A stretch of DNA of 64,000 nucleotides from CAMLQK01 sp035690865 (lineage in GTDB: Bacteria; Patescibacteriota; Saccharimonadia; Saccharimonadales; UBA4665). Below are positions 1 to 8,413 of the stretch, one piece after another. Below the pieces are notes generated by a model. That model had not been told where the DNA came from and did no database searches. It saw only the letters and a program-made list of their open reading frames with translations. Position 1 is the first letter of the stretch, and each line of letters starts with the position of its first letter. The stretch spans positions 62,001-126,000 of the forward strand of contig DASSKE010000002.1 in NCBI GenBank assembly GCA_035690865.1, in the 5' to 3' direction. The position numbers and the translations under genes were made by a program.

Positions 1-1
1 G

Positions 2-961
2 AAGGTGGTTTCAAACAGCGCTAAGATATTTGGCTGGGGAAACCTGTTTGGCTTGTTCCACAAAACCAAATTAAAGGGCGAGGATGAGGGCCGTGTAACG
101 TTATTGCTGGCTGGGAATTCTTCTGACGACCCCGGGCACGGCGGCGCCGAACTGACCGACTCAATAATGATAGCCAGCATTAACACCGAGAAGCACACGG
201 CCTTTTTGCTGAGTATTCCCCGTGATTTATATGTAGACGTGCCAGGTTTTGGCTACTCAAAGATTAACGAAGTGTACCAGGACGGTGAATCGGAGAACTT
301 TAAAGAAGCAGGCTATGCTAACGGTGGTATGGGGCTGCTTGAAAAGGTTGTTTCCCAAAAGTTTGGCATCACTCCCAACTACTATGCGTTGGTAAACTAT
401 AGTGCATTGCGCGATGCAGTGAACGCTGTCGGTGGCATAACGGTAAACGTCCAGAGTTCTAATCCGAATGGTTTGTATGATCCGAGTATAGATTTAACAA
501 CGCGCAAGCCACTAGTAGATTTACGGAATGGCGTTCAGACCTTGAATGGCGATCAGGCCCTTGGTTTAGCGCGCGCACGCGGCAACTCGCCCTATGCATA
601 TGGCTTTCCGCTGAGCGATTTTAGCCGGGCGGAGCACCAGCGATGGGTGCTGGTGGCCTTGAAAGATAAAGCTGGTAGCACGGCAACATTGTCAAATCCG
701 ATAAAAGTTGGTCAGCTTTTTGACTCGCTCGGCAATAACGTTAAAACAGATATGAAGCTTGCCGAAGTGCGTCGCCTGTATGAGCTGGGCAAAAAAGTGC
801 CGAACAGTGCAATAACTTCCGCAGCGCTCAATAACGGCGAAGACCGCGCATTGCTTGGCAGCTACCAGACTAAATACGGCCAATCGGCACTTGTGCCAAA
901 AGCGGGCGTGGATGACTACAGCCAAATACAGGCATACGTGAAAGAACTTATTGGCCAGTAG
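2..961 (+). CDS. LytR-CpsA-Psr (LCP) family protein, 5' partial
   Basis: The frame is open to the left edge, so the true start and the usual N-terminal membrane anchor lie outside the window. Counting from the GTG at 5, an LCP domain runs from about residue 30: a hydrophobic strand (VTLLLAG), the TDSIM motif at 51-55 and PRDLYV at about 72-77, which supply the conserved Asp and Arg that bind the polyprenyl pyrophosphate head. ALGLARARG near residue 186 is a second conserved patch. Known LCP enzymes transfer undecaprenyl-linked glycopolymers to peptidoglycan outside the membrane. The gene supports a monoderm envelope. The family call is firm; the polymer is unknown. Confidence 0.9.
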   Translation, partial: KVVSNSAKIFGWGNLFGLFHKTKLKGEDEGRVTLLLAGNSSDDPGHGGAELTDSIMIASINTEKHTAFLLSIPRDLYVDVPGFGYSKINEVYQDGESENFKEAGYANGGMGLLEKVVSQKFGITPNYYALVNYSALRDAVNAVGGITVNVQSSNPNGLYDPSIDLTTRKPLVDLRNGVQTLNGDQALGLARARGNSPYAYGFPLSDFSRAEHQRWVLVALKDKAGSTATLSNPIKVGQLFDSLGNNVKTDMKLAEVRRLYELGKKVPNSAITSAALNNGEDRALLGSYQTKYGQSALVPKAGVDDYSQIQAYVKELIGQ

Positions 962-966
962 TACGC

Positions 967-972
967 TATAAT
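967..972 (+). promoter_or_regulatory. Putative -10 box upstream of the 1014 gene
   Basis: A perfect TATAAT lies just after the LCP stop codon and 41 nt before the ATG at 1014. No convincing -35 is visible. The following gene has a Shine-Dalgarno sequence (AAAGGA, about 6 nt before its ATG), which fits a short leader transcript. Confidence 0.45.
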
Positions 973-1013
973 ATGTAACTATAAGCGTAATTAGTTTAGA
1001 AAAAGGATATATA

Positions 1014-1421
1014 ATGCTTGCTCAAATAGCGCATCTTGCACAAACCTACTATTACACGGACTCCTCTGCGACGAGCTCGGATACCTCGCCGGTACTGATA
1101 ATTATCGCTTTGGCGGCAGCAGCGTTTATGTTTGCCGCGATGTGGCGAGTCTTTACCAAAGCTAACAGGCCAGGCTGGGCGGCGATAATTCCTATTTACA
1201 ATATTATAGTGCTGCTAGAGATCGTAAACCGCCCTCTATGGTGGACAATATTGTTCTTTGTTCCTTTTGTGGGAATTATTATGTCAATTTTCGTGTACTA
1301 CGATTTAGCCTTAGCTTTTGGAAAGAACGGTGGATACGCTGCGCTGCTCATTTTGTTGCCTATTATTGGGTTCCCAATGTTGGCATGGGGAGACGCACGC
1401 TACGCAAAGCCTCGTCGGTAG
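1014..1421 (+). CDS. Small multi-spanning membrane protein, DUF5684-like
   Basis: This 135-residue protein has about three to four hydrophobic segments: roughly 27-45, 57-70, 73-95 and 105-122. The KANRPGWAAIIPIYNI segment after the first helix is typical of the DUF5684 family, which has no established function and is sometimes annotated next to signal peptidase. The start is supported by AAAGGA six bases upstream. It is followed directly by a strong hairpin terminator, so it is probably monocistronic. The family call is from pattern recognition; the function is unknown. Confidence 0.75.
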   Translation: MLAQIAHLAQTYYYTDSSATSSDTSPVLIIIALAAAAFMFAAMWRVFTKANRPGWAAIIPIYNIIVLLEIVNRPLWWTILFFVPFVGIIMSIFVYYDLALAFGKNGGYAALLILLPIIGFPMLAWGDARYAKPRR

Positions 1422-1443
1422 GTGCGATTACGTAAAGATATAC

Positions 1444-1474
1444 AAAGAAGCCCGGACAGAGGCTTCTTTTTTAT
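1444..1474. terminator. Bidirectional rho-independent terminator
   Basis: A nine-base stem (AAAGAAGCC at 1444-1452 with GGCTTCTTT at 1461-1469) encloses an eight-base loop and is followed by a T run. It ends the 1014 gene and lies immediately beyond the cyoD stop at 1471, so it can serve both converging transcripts. Confidence 0.9.
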
Positions 1475-1827
1475 AAATCGTCTTGACCGTTTAGGTATTT
1501 TTGCATTTCTTGCGGCGAAGAAGTCATGTGGTAGTCGAGATTAGACATAATCCAAAGCGAACCGCCCACAACAATACCAATTACCAATAGAGCGCCCAAA
1601 AAAACGGCGAGATTCCAGCGGGGCTTTTGTTCTTGTCCAACGTGCAGGAAAAATACAAGTTGAACAAACAGTTGAATGACTGCCAGCGTCAGAATACAAG
1701 CAATAAGACTTGTTTGACTAAGAAAAGCATGACTGCGGTGGGCCCAAACAAGCCCAAAGGCGCTCAAGGATAGAGCGAGCGCCAGGCTAAAACCGATACT
1801 ATACGATCGCAGCGAGTAGTGTTGCAT
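1471..1827 (-). CDS. cyoD: Cytochrome bo3 quinol oxidase subunit IV
   Basis: The product has 118 residues with three transmembrane helices, the size and topology of CyoD, which assists assembly of subunit I. The motif LAVIQLFVQLVFFLH and the following HVGQEQKPRWN loop are typical of the family. I chose the ATG at 1827 because it overlaps the cyoC stop in a TAATG junction; the open frame reaches 15 codons further upstream inside cyoC. It is the last gene of the cyoABCD run and ends at a terminator. It is expected to be translationally coupled to cyoC. Confidence 0.92.
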   Translation of the reverse strand: MQHYSLRSYSIGFSLALALSLSAFGLVWAHRSHAFLSQTSLIACILTLAVIQLFVQLVFFLHVGQEQKPRWNLAVFLGALLVIGIVVGGSLWIMSNLDYHMTSSPQEMQKYLNGQDDL

Positions 1828-2423
1828 TATAATACTCCCATAAGGTATACGATACTGAAAATAAAGATCCACACCACATCAAGGAAGTGCCAGAATAGGC
1901 CAAACATGCTAAAGCGACGGCGGATAACCTCCGTAAAGCCTTGTTTTTTGCTTTGTCCATAAAGGCTTGCAAGCCACATCATGCCAGCAGTAATGTGCAG
2001 CCCATGTGTTCCTACGAGTGCAAAGAAAGCTGATAAGAAGCCGCTGCGGTGCCAACTGTTTCCCTCGGCAGCTAGCTTGTGGAACTCTGATAATTCGAGC
2101 CCTAAAAAGGCAGCGCCGAGCAAAAAAGTAACCGTAAAGGCGGTATACACCGCTCGTTTTTTACTGGCCTGCATAGAAATAAGGCCAATACCGCACACAA
2201 AGCTACTAGTGAGCAATATGAGTGTTTCTGCTAATACAAACGGCAAGCTAAAAAGTTCCTGCCCAGAGGGGCCGCCATTAGTGTTCGCTTGCAACACGGC
2301 GAATGTGGCAAACAAGATGGCGAACAGAACGCAGTCGGTCATTAAGTAGACCCAAAATCCAAAAATGTTTTTTTGGCTAGTAGCTCTTTCGAGCTCTATC
2401 GGAAATTGTTGGGAATTGCTCAT
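1827..2423 (-). CDS. cyoC: Cytochrome bo3 quinol oxidase subunit III
   Basis: The 198-residue protein has five predicted membrane helices and the family hallmarks LGLELSEF and GTHGLHITAGMMW. The conserved Glu in the ELSEF helix and the His pair of the GTHGLH helix are characteristic of heme-copper oxidase subunit III. It overlaps cyoB by four bases (ATGA) and cyoD by one base. Its length matches proteobacterial CyoC (about 200 residues). It supports stability and proton uptake of the oxidase rather than binding cofactors. Confidence 0.95.
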   Translation of the reverse strand: MSNSQQFPIELERATSQKNIFGFWVYLMTDCVLFAILFATFAVLQANTNGGPSGQELFSLPFVLAETLILLTSSFVCGIGLISMQASKKRAVYTAFTVTFLLGAAFLGLELSEFHKLAAEGNSWHRSGFLSAFFALVGTHGLHITAGMMWLASLYGQSKKQGFTEVIRRRFSMFGLFWHFLDVVWIFIFSIVYLMGVL

Positions 2424-4393
2424 GCGGGGGCTCCTTTGCGGGCTGCTTCAGTCTTGGCAATCTCGTCAGGAGAGATGACGTACTCAGTATGTTGTCTGTT
2501 GCCGTGAATTACAAGACTGGCGATGACGCTCAAAATGCCTAGCACAATCAGCCAGGAGATATGCCAGATAATAGCAAATCCTAAAACGAAAGCACAGCCG
2601 GCAATTATCATGCCCATGGGCGTATTTTTAGGCATCCAGATTGGTTGGTAGGAAGTAGATGGAGAGCTATGGAGTTGTTTAGCTTCCCAGAATGCATCCC
2701 GCTTACTGCCGTCTGGCACCACTGCAAAATTGTAATGTGGTGCAGGCGAAGGCGTTGACCATTCCAGCGTCCGGCCATTCCACGGATCACCTGTTGTATC
2801 GCGTAATTTGGCGCGTTGCACAAAGCTGACGATAAGCTGCAAGACCTGTACCGCTACACCCAGTGCCACCAGCAGGGCGCCAAAACCGGCAACGATAAAG
2901 AGGGGCTGCCAGCCCATTGACGCATCGTAATGATCAAGCCGTCGAGTAGCACCCATGAGTCCTAAGAAGTAAAGCGGCACAAAAGCGAGCACAAAGCCAC
3001 CGAACCAGCAAATGAAGGCCAGTCGCCCGAGGCCTTCATGCAGCCGAAAACCAAAGACTTTAGGGAACCAGTACGCCAGCCCGGCGAACATACCAAAGAG
3101 CACACCGCTAATTATCATGGTATGAAAATGGGCTACTAAAAAGAGGCTGTTATGCAGCTGAAAATCAGCCGGGGGGGTGGCGAGGAGTACACCGGCGACG
3201 CCACCGATAGTAAACATCACGACAAAACCAAGGAACCAGAGCATGGGGGTAGTAAAACGAATCCGACCCCGATACATGGTAAAGAGCCAGTTGAAGATTT
3301 TTACACCTGTCGGCACGGCAATAATCATGGTCATAATGCCAAAGAAGGCGTTAACATCGGCTCCTGCCCCCATGGTAAAGAAATGGTGTACCCAAACAAT
3401 GAACGACAGAAATACAATGGCCCATATAGCCCAAACCATAGAGGTGTAGCCAAAGAGGCGTTTGCCCGAAAATGTTGAAACAACTTCGGAGAAGATGCCA
3501 AATGCCGGCAACACCAGAATATACACCTCGGGGTGACCCCACGCCCAAATCAAGTTAACGTACATCATGGCATTGCCGCCGCCGTCCATAGTAAAGAAAT
3601 GTGTGCCAATGGTGCGATCGAGGGCTAGCAGGGCCAGTGTAACGGTCAGTATTGGAAAGGCAAATACCACCAACGACATACTGCCAAGAACACTCCAGGT
3701 AAACATGGGCATCTTCATGAGCGACATGCCTGGCGCGCGCATTTTTAGAATAGTCACTATAAAGTTAATGCCTGATAGCAAGCTCCCCACTCCGGCAATT
3801 TGCAAACTCCAGAGCCAATAGTCTACTCCCACGCCCGGACTGTATGCAATGCCAGAAAGGGGTGGATAAGCCAGCCAACCCGCCGCCGAGAACTCACCAA
3901 GCATAAGGGAAAGGTTTACGAGCAGCATACCAGCTACAAAAAGCCAGAAGCTGGTAGAGTTAAGGAAGGGAAAAGCAACATCCCGAGAACCGATTTGCAG
4001 CGGAAGCACCAGGTTTATCATGCCGAATATAAAGCCCATTGCCACAAAGAAGATCATAATGGTGCCGTGTGCCGAAAATACCTGCTGGAACTGGTCGGCA
4101 GGCACAATGCCATTGTGGCCGTTGGTTGCTATGGCCTGCTGGGTGCGCATCATAAGCACATCGGCTAGTCCGCGAAGCAGCATAAGACTCGCCACCAAAA
4201 TGTACATAATGCCGATCTTTTTATGATCAAGCGAGGTAAGCCACTCTTTAAAAAGCCAGGTCCACCGTTTGGTATAGGTTAAAAAGGCTACTGTTGCCAG
4301 CCCAATGCAAATCATTAAAATGGCGCCGCCAATAGTGATTGGGTTGGTTGGCAGTGCATCAAGCGACAGCTTACCGAGCAAATTAGCAAACAT
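2420..4393 (-). CDS. cyoB: Cytochrome bo3 quinol oxidase subunit I
   Basis: This 657-residue protein is the catalytic subunit, reducing O2 with electrons from quinol and pumping protons. All metal ligands are visible: His109 (SAHG) and His424 for the low-spin heme, His422 for the high-spin heme, and His287, His336 and His337 for CuB. Tyr291 of HPEVY would form the His-Tyr cross-link. Proton-channel residues Asp139 (RDVAFPF), Glu289 and Lys365 (IPTGVK-type loop) are conserved. Compared with the E. coli sequence as I recall it, Arg71, Asp75 and Gln101 of the quinol site are kept as Arg74, Asp78 and Gln104, but His98 is Gln101 here. The strong similarity to proteobacterial CyoB suggests lateral acquisition (inference). 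Confidence 0.98.
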   Translation of the reverse strand: MFANLLGKLSLDALPTNPITIGGAILMICIGLATVAFLTYTKRWTWLFKEWLTSLDHKKIGIMYILVASLMLLRGLADVLMMRTQQAIATNGHNGIVPADQFQQVFSAHGTIMIFFVAMGFIFGMINLVLPLQIGSRDVAFPFLNSTSFWLFVAGMLLVNLSLMLGEFSAAGWLAYPPLSGIAYSPGVGVDYWLWSLQIAGVGSLLSGINFIVTILKMRAPGMSLMKMPMFTWSVLGSMSLVVFAFPILTVTLALLALDRTIGTHFFTMDGGGNAMMYVNLIWAWGHPEVYILVLPAFGIFSEVVSTFSGKRLFGYTSMVWAIWAIVFLSFIVWVHHFFTMGAGADVNAFFGIMTMIIAVPTGVKIFNWLFTMYRGRIRFTTPMLWFLGFVVMFTIGGVAGVLLATPPADFQLHNSLFLVAHFHTMIISGVLFGMFAGLAYWFPKVFGFRLHEGLGRLAFICWFGGFVLAFVPLYFLGLMGATRRLDHYDASMGWQPLFIVAGFGALLVALGVAVQVLQLIVSFVQRAKLRDTTGDPWNGRTLEWSTPSPAPHYNFAVVPDGSKRDAFWEAKQLHSSPSTSYQPIWMPKNTPMGMIIAGCAFVLGFAIIWHISWLIVLGILSVIASLVIHGNRQHTEYVISPDEIAKTEAARKGAPA

Positions 4394-5364
4394 TATTCCA
4401 TCATCCCTTCCATATTCATATCATCGTGCATGTCATAGTCATGGGAGGTTGGTTGGGGGGTGTTTGGACTTTTAGGGGTGGCAGGTGACGACTCAGTGCC
4501 CATATGCTGCATAATAATGTCGTTAAACAAGCCTTTTTGGGCTTTACCGTAGAGCCGTACGGGTTCATTACTACTAGGCAGCGCGAGCTGTTTGTATGTT
4601 GCCATGGTAAGCGCAAGATCTTTTTGGCGCGTGACTGCAACCCATTGTACATAGGCATCTTTGGAGACTGCCTTCGTATCAAAACGCATGCCAGCAAAGC
4701 CATCGCCGCTGATGTTGGCCGAAGCACCGTGGTAGGTACCTTGGCGGTCTGCAATTAAGTGAAGCTGCGTAGACATGCCCGGCATAGTATAAATTTGGCC
4801 GCCGAGTTGCGGAATCCAAAAAGAATTCATAGGCGCATCCGACGTAAGGGTAAAGTTGATTGGCGTATCCACAGGAACCTGCAGGTAATTAACTGTTGCA
4901 ATACCTTCTTTGGGGTAAATAAAAAGCCACTTCCACTGCAGGGAAACAACTTGGACCTCCACAGGCTTTTCTTTAGAGCTAAGAGGGCGATAGGGGTCGA
5001 GGCTATGACTGCTTTGCCAGGTAACCACCGATAAGATAGCAATAAGAATAGTTGGAATGAGCCACCAGGCAGCCTCAATTCGATTATTGCGATCCCAGTT
5101 GGGCTGATACTTTGCGTTTGTATTGCTTGCGCGGTACTTCCAGGCGATGTGGCCCAGCATAATAAATACCGGAATAACTACTAAAAGCGACAGCGCAAGC
5201 GAGAAGTAAATAAGTGACCGCTCTTTATGGCCTATATCTCCGGCTGTTTGCAATACCGCGGGCGTTTGGCTCAGCATGTACCAGGTGCCGGCTCCCAGAG
5301 CAGCAATAACAAAAAACACCAGTCCCAGCAAAAGTAGTTTTATATGACGATCGTTACGTTTCAT
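4393..5364 (-). CDS. cyoA: Cytochrome bo3 quinol oxidase subunit II
   Basis: The 323-residue product has an N-terminal hydrophobic segment (about 9-29), a second membrane helix (about 50-70), a third (about 97-113) and a cupredoxin-like extracellular domain. SLQWKWLFIYP and PMNSFWIPQLGGQIYTMPGM are typical of quinol-oxidase subunit II; the CuA ligands of cytochrome c oxidases are absent, as expected. Unlike E. coli CyoA there is no lipobox cysteine. The C-terminus ends in a Met/His/Asp-rich tail (HDYDMHDDMNMEGMME) that could bind metal. The stop overlaps the cyoB start (TAATG). A TATAGT box lies 11 nt before the ATG. Confidence 0.95.
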   Translation of the reverse strand: MKRNDRHIKLLLLGLVFFVIAALGAGTWYMLSQTPAVLQTAGDIGHKERSLIYFSLALSLLVVIPVFIMLGHIAWKYRASNTNAKYQPNWDRNNRIEAAWWLIPTILIAILSVVTWQSSHSLDPYRPLSSKEKPVEVQVVSLQWKWLFIYPKEGIATVNYLQVPVDTPINFTLTSDAPMNSFWIPQLGGQIYTMPGMSTQLHLIADRQGTYHGASANISGDGFAGMRFDTKAVSKDAYVQWVAVTRQKDLALTMATYKQLALPSSNEPVRLYGKAQKGLFNDIIMQHMGTESSPATPKSPNTPQPTSHDYDMHDDMNMEGMME

Positions 5365-5375
5365 AAGCTTCTTTT

Positions 5376-5381
5376 ACTATA
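5376..5381 (-). promoter_or_regulatory. -10 box of the cyoABCD run
   Basis: TATAGT on the minus strand ends 11 nt before the cyoA ATG, in the 47-nt gap after cyoE. No good -35 is visible. It may give cyoABCD its own, nearly leaderless transcript in addition to read-through from cyoE. Confidence 0.5.
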
Positions 5382-5411
5382 CACCTTTTCTTTGCCCGCG
5401 CGAACTCTATG

Positions 5412-6293
5412 TTAGGGAAGGAATCGGTCAACCGATAGCAGCGCCGAAAAGGCCAGGATGACCACAAGCGAGAATCGGAACATTTTTTTGGCCCACGTAG
5501 CGTCATCTGTTGCTTGCGTTTTAAGGCCAACAAAACCGAGCCACAGCCAGTAGGCTCCCAGCACAGTCATGCTCACCATGTAGCTCGTCGAAACAGACGT
5601 GCCTAGAGGTAGCAAGAGTGTAGCCGCCACAAAGGCGAGGGTGTAGGCAAAAATATATTTCTTAGTAACGGCAATTCCCTTAACGACTGAAATAACGGGC
5701 ACGCCTGCAGCCTTGTACTCGCCCTGACGGTATACCGAAATGGAATAAAATTCTGGCATTTGCCAAAAAAAGAGCGCGGCAAATAGAAGCATGGCGGTAA
5801 TATCTATCTGTCCGGCTACCGCACAGTAACCCGCCAAAATAGGCGTGGCGCCCGAAATGCTGCCCACCAGTGTTCCGTGCATTGAGTGCCGTTTTGAAAA
5901 AGCTCCGTAGAGCCACACATAATCAATAAAGCCAACAATGCCGATAATAACAACTAGCCAATTAGTCCAGAGCGCCAGACTGATGATGCCAGCGACTCCA
6001 ATTGCAATGCCAAAGATTGTAGCATTCTTTGCTGAAATGGCGCCGGTAACTGTTGCCCGTTTTTTAGTTCGGGCCATAATACGGTCGATGTCCCGGTCGA
6101 GCACATTGTTAATAGTGCAAGCCGCGCCAATGACTAGGCTGGTGCCCAACATGGTGATTATAAAAAGCCACCAGTCGAAGGTATGCCGGCTCGCAAATAA
6201 AAAACCGGCGCCGGCGGTCATGACATTGCCGTACAGTACGCCGGGTTTAGTGAGCGAGTAATATCGCGAAAGAGTTTGCTGGAACGTTGTCAT
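5412..6293 (-). CDS. cyoE: Protoheme IX farnesyltransferase (heme O synthase)
   Basis: This 293-residue UbiA-family prenyltransferase converts heme B to heme O, the cofactor of the bo3 oxidase encoded just downstream. The first Asp-rich motif is N62xxxD66xxxD70 (INNVLDRDID), followed by the RT-rich loop; the second conserved loop is DYVWLYGAFSKRHS. Seven to nine hydrophobic segments are visible. It precedes cyoA by 47 nt on the same strand, unlike the E. coli order where cyoE is last. A start at 6293 (ATG) places MTTFQQTLSRYYSLTKPG at the N-terminus, which fits the family. Confidence 0.95.
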   Translation of the reverse strand: MTTFQQTLSRYYSLTKPGVLYGNVMTAGAGFLFASRHTFDWWLFIITMLGTSLVIGAACTINNVLDRDIDRIMARTKKRATVTGAISAKNATIFGIAIGVAGIISLALWTNWLVVIIGIVGFIDYVWLYGAFSKRHSMHGTLVGSISGATPILAGYCAVAGQIDITAMLLFAALFFWQMPEFYSISVYRQGEYKAAGVPVISVVKGIAVTKKYIFAYTLAFVAATLLLPLGTSVSTSYMVSMTVLGAYWLWLGFVGLKTQATDDATWAKKMFRFSLVVILAFSALLSVDRFLP

Positions 6294-6339
6294 GAATTAT
6301 AGCTATTCTACAGGACGAAACGGCAATCTTCCAAATATG

Positions 6340-7071
6340 CTACAAGGTGCTGCGAAGTTCCTGCATAGTGTGGAGCAGTGTTTCACCGATGCTCCGATTA
6401 TGGGGATCTGGTGTGTGTCCAGAGCGTGCGATTGCCACGAGCTCCTGGGCGGCCGACTCGACGCCATAGCTGTTATTAATCCACAACATGCTCGGGTCAT
6501 TCAGACAGTGATGGATATTCTGCATACCCTCGTCAAGCCTTTTGCGTACCTCTGCGTATTGCTCAAATTGGCCTGCATAGCGGGCGCCAACCCTACTAAC
6601 CCACTCCTCTGGCTCGCATATAACAACCACTGGCCTGACGGCATCAAAAGGAAGGTCACGAAAATGGTCAATAGCACCCGGCATCGTTTCCAGCATGCAG
6701 TAGGCGGTCATGAACGCCCCAGGGCGTGTTCCATATAAGTTGTTGGTCTCTGGGTGGGTAAAAAGGTTTATGAGCTGGCCATTTTGTACATCCTGGTGGA
6801 GCTTTTGCAGTGCGCTGGTGTCGTTTGGGTCAATAAAATGAGGACCTCGTGGTGGCTCATCCTGGCGGGGAGGGCGCGTTTTAAAACTTGCTACGTGGCA
6901 GAACTCAGGGTCCAGCGCAGCGACAGCTTTGGCTAGGGTGCTTTTTCCGGTAGCAAAGGGGCCTATAAGTGGAACGAATACTTTGCCAGTGAGCGCTTGC
7001 TGTGCTTGTTCGCTCGGCCGATATCTTTCGGCGGCAACGCTAATAGTATGGAGTAATTCGGTATTTGACAT
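6340..7071 (-). CDS. P-loop kinase-like protein (guanylate kinase-like)
   Basis: The 243-residue protein has a Walker A motif GPFATGKST at 37-45 and, about 20 residues on, FKTRPPRQDEPPRG, which resembles the GMP-binding TRPPR segment of guanylate kinases. PVVVICEPEEW at mid-length looks like a core strand. It is longer than typical guanylate kinase, and the C-terminal third is unfamiliar. It lies 46 nt upstream of cyoE on the same strand, so co-transcription is possible. The substrate cannot be assigned; nucleotide or zeta-toxin-like substrates remain open. Confidence 0.6.
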   Translation of the reverse strand: MSNTELLHTISVAAERYRPSEQAQQALTGKVFVPLIGPFATGKSTLAKAVAALDPEFCHVASFKTRPPRQDEPPRGPHFIDPNDTSALQKLHQDVQNGQLINLFTHPETNNLYGTRPGAFMTAYCMLETMPGAIDHFRDLPFDAVRPVVVICEPEEWVSRVGARYAGQFEQYAEVRKRLDEGMQNIHHCLNDPSMLWINNSYGVESAAQELVAIARSGHTPDPHNRSIGETLLHTMQELRSTL

Positions 7072-7131
7072 AACGGGGAGACTGTTTTGTATATTGCCTG
7101 ATAATAAACCAGAATGACTTGGCTTGTAAAG

Positions 7132-8325
7132 CTACTCCTGGGTGTAGCTGAATGTGGGGCCGCCAGGATCAAACGTAATAATGAGGCCTAGGTCGGGCGC
7201 TTGAACTTCGGTCCAGGGGCCGTTAAGAATGTAGGGAGCGCTTTTGCGGAAAGGATTAGTGCGTAAGAGTGAAAAACGGGGGCGAATGACTGCTGTGTCA
7301 CCGCCGGTTGCAGAATAGCTTGCAGCGTTAACGCTTGACCCGTCCAGCCGAAAAGCACGGGCCATGGCTTCGGCTACTCCCCGGAAGGCATCAATTTCCG
7401 TACCCGTACGAGTGGAATAGCCCACCATGTTGGCGGCGAATATGCGAATGCCGATGCTGTCGCGGTAGGCTTTGGCGGCATCGGCGCGGGTTTTTACATC
7501 CGAAATCGTCGCATAGTAAGGACTGCTGTATGCTTCGGTGTTGCAAATCCAGGATTCAAGCAGGTATACGTCGCTACTATTTGCATGAGTAGCGGTGCCG
7601 CTGGGATTATAGGTGGCATTGACGGCCGAACCGAAGACGTCACTCGACGTCCATGCATTTAATATGGCACCTACGCCCTTGCTGTGAATATAGTCGATAA
7701 TGCTGTTTTGCCGGTCGCGGCTTACGCCATAGTCGTAGCCAAAGTCATCGCAAAAGATGCCGCCGGCACCAATAGCCAGCCATTGATCGACAAACGTTTG
7801 AAGTTGCGCCAGCGAATAATTATTGGTACTTACGCCGACATCAATATAGCCCCAAAGAACCGTATCAGGGTTGAGGGCGGCTACTTTGGCCATAATGGCC
7901 GTGGTGTTGGCATAGTCGGAATGCCCGGGATCCTGCAAGCCCGCGCCGAGTACGACATCGTCGTAGCGGGAGAGCACACCCGCGGCGTAATCGTTGTCGT
8001 ATTTTGCATTAATAGCATTGAGCGTTGCGTAGTATATGAGCACCGATCGCAATCCATCCGCGCTGCCTGCACCTCCAGCCAGCTTGGCTTGGGTCACGGC
8101 TCCGTCGGCAATGGCTGACGAAGTCACCGAGCCAGAGGTAAGGGCACTGCTGGTGACAGCGCCAGCTGCCAGCTTGCTACTGGTAACTGCATTGCTTTGA
8201 AGTTGACTGGTGCCAACAGAATTATTTTGCAAACTGCCATCGGCAGCGTGCGATTGCAATAAGAAATCGTTGAGGACATCCCCCCACGATCCACTATCAG
8301 AGCCCGGGCTTGGTAAGCGCGCCAT
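7132..8325 (-). CDS. GH114-like TIM-barrel protein with repeat stalk
   Basis: The N-terminus carries LPSPGSDSGSWGDVLNDFL (4-22), a motif I associate with tail-fibre-like and Saccharibacteria proteins. Five exact-length decapeptide repeats of the type VTSSxLxxGA follow at 37-86. From about 92 to the end is a domain resembling GH114/TM1410-type endo-alpha-1,4-polygalactosaminidases: LIYYATLNA, a strand ending in IFCDDFGYDYG (acidic pair) and later YLLESW (candidate catalytic Glu). No signal peptide or membrane helix is visible. The mRNA is probably leaderless: TATACT lies 9 nt before the ATG. It could be a host-surface or exopolysaccharide-acting protein; the activity is inferred. Confidence 0.65.
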   Translation of the reverse strand: MARLPSPGSDSGSWGDVLNDFLLQSHAADGSLQNNSVGTSQLQSNAVTSSKLAAGAVTSSALTSGSVTSSAIADGAVTQAKLAGGAGSADGLRSVLIYYATLNAINAKYDNDYAAGVLSRYDDVVLGAGLQDPGHSDYANTTAIMAKVAALNPDTVLWGYIDVGVSTNNYSLAQLQTFVDQWLAIGAGGIFCDDFGYDYGVSRDRQNSIIDYIHSKGVGAILNAWTSSDVFGSAVNATYNPSGTATHANSSDVYLLESWICNTEAYSSPYYATISDVKTRADAAKAYRDSIGIRIFAANMVGYSTRTGTEIDAFRGVAEAMARAFRLDGSSVNAASYSATGGDTAVIRPRFSLLRTNPFRKSAPYILNGPWTEVQAPDLGLIITFDPGGPTFSYTQE

Positions 8326-8413
8326 AATACTCGTAGTATAGCAGACTGCATACAGCCTATGCTTAGCGGATTTTTTGCTTGTTTAAAACAAAAGATACGC
8401 TATAAATGCATGT

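Noticed and set aside
3152..4168. Several open frames antisense to cyoB
   Set aside because: They lie fully inside a certain gene on the other strand, have no ribosome site and no family resemblance; they mirror its codon pattern.
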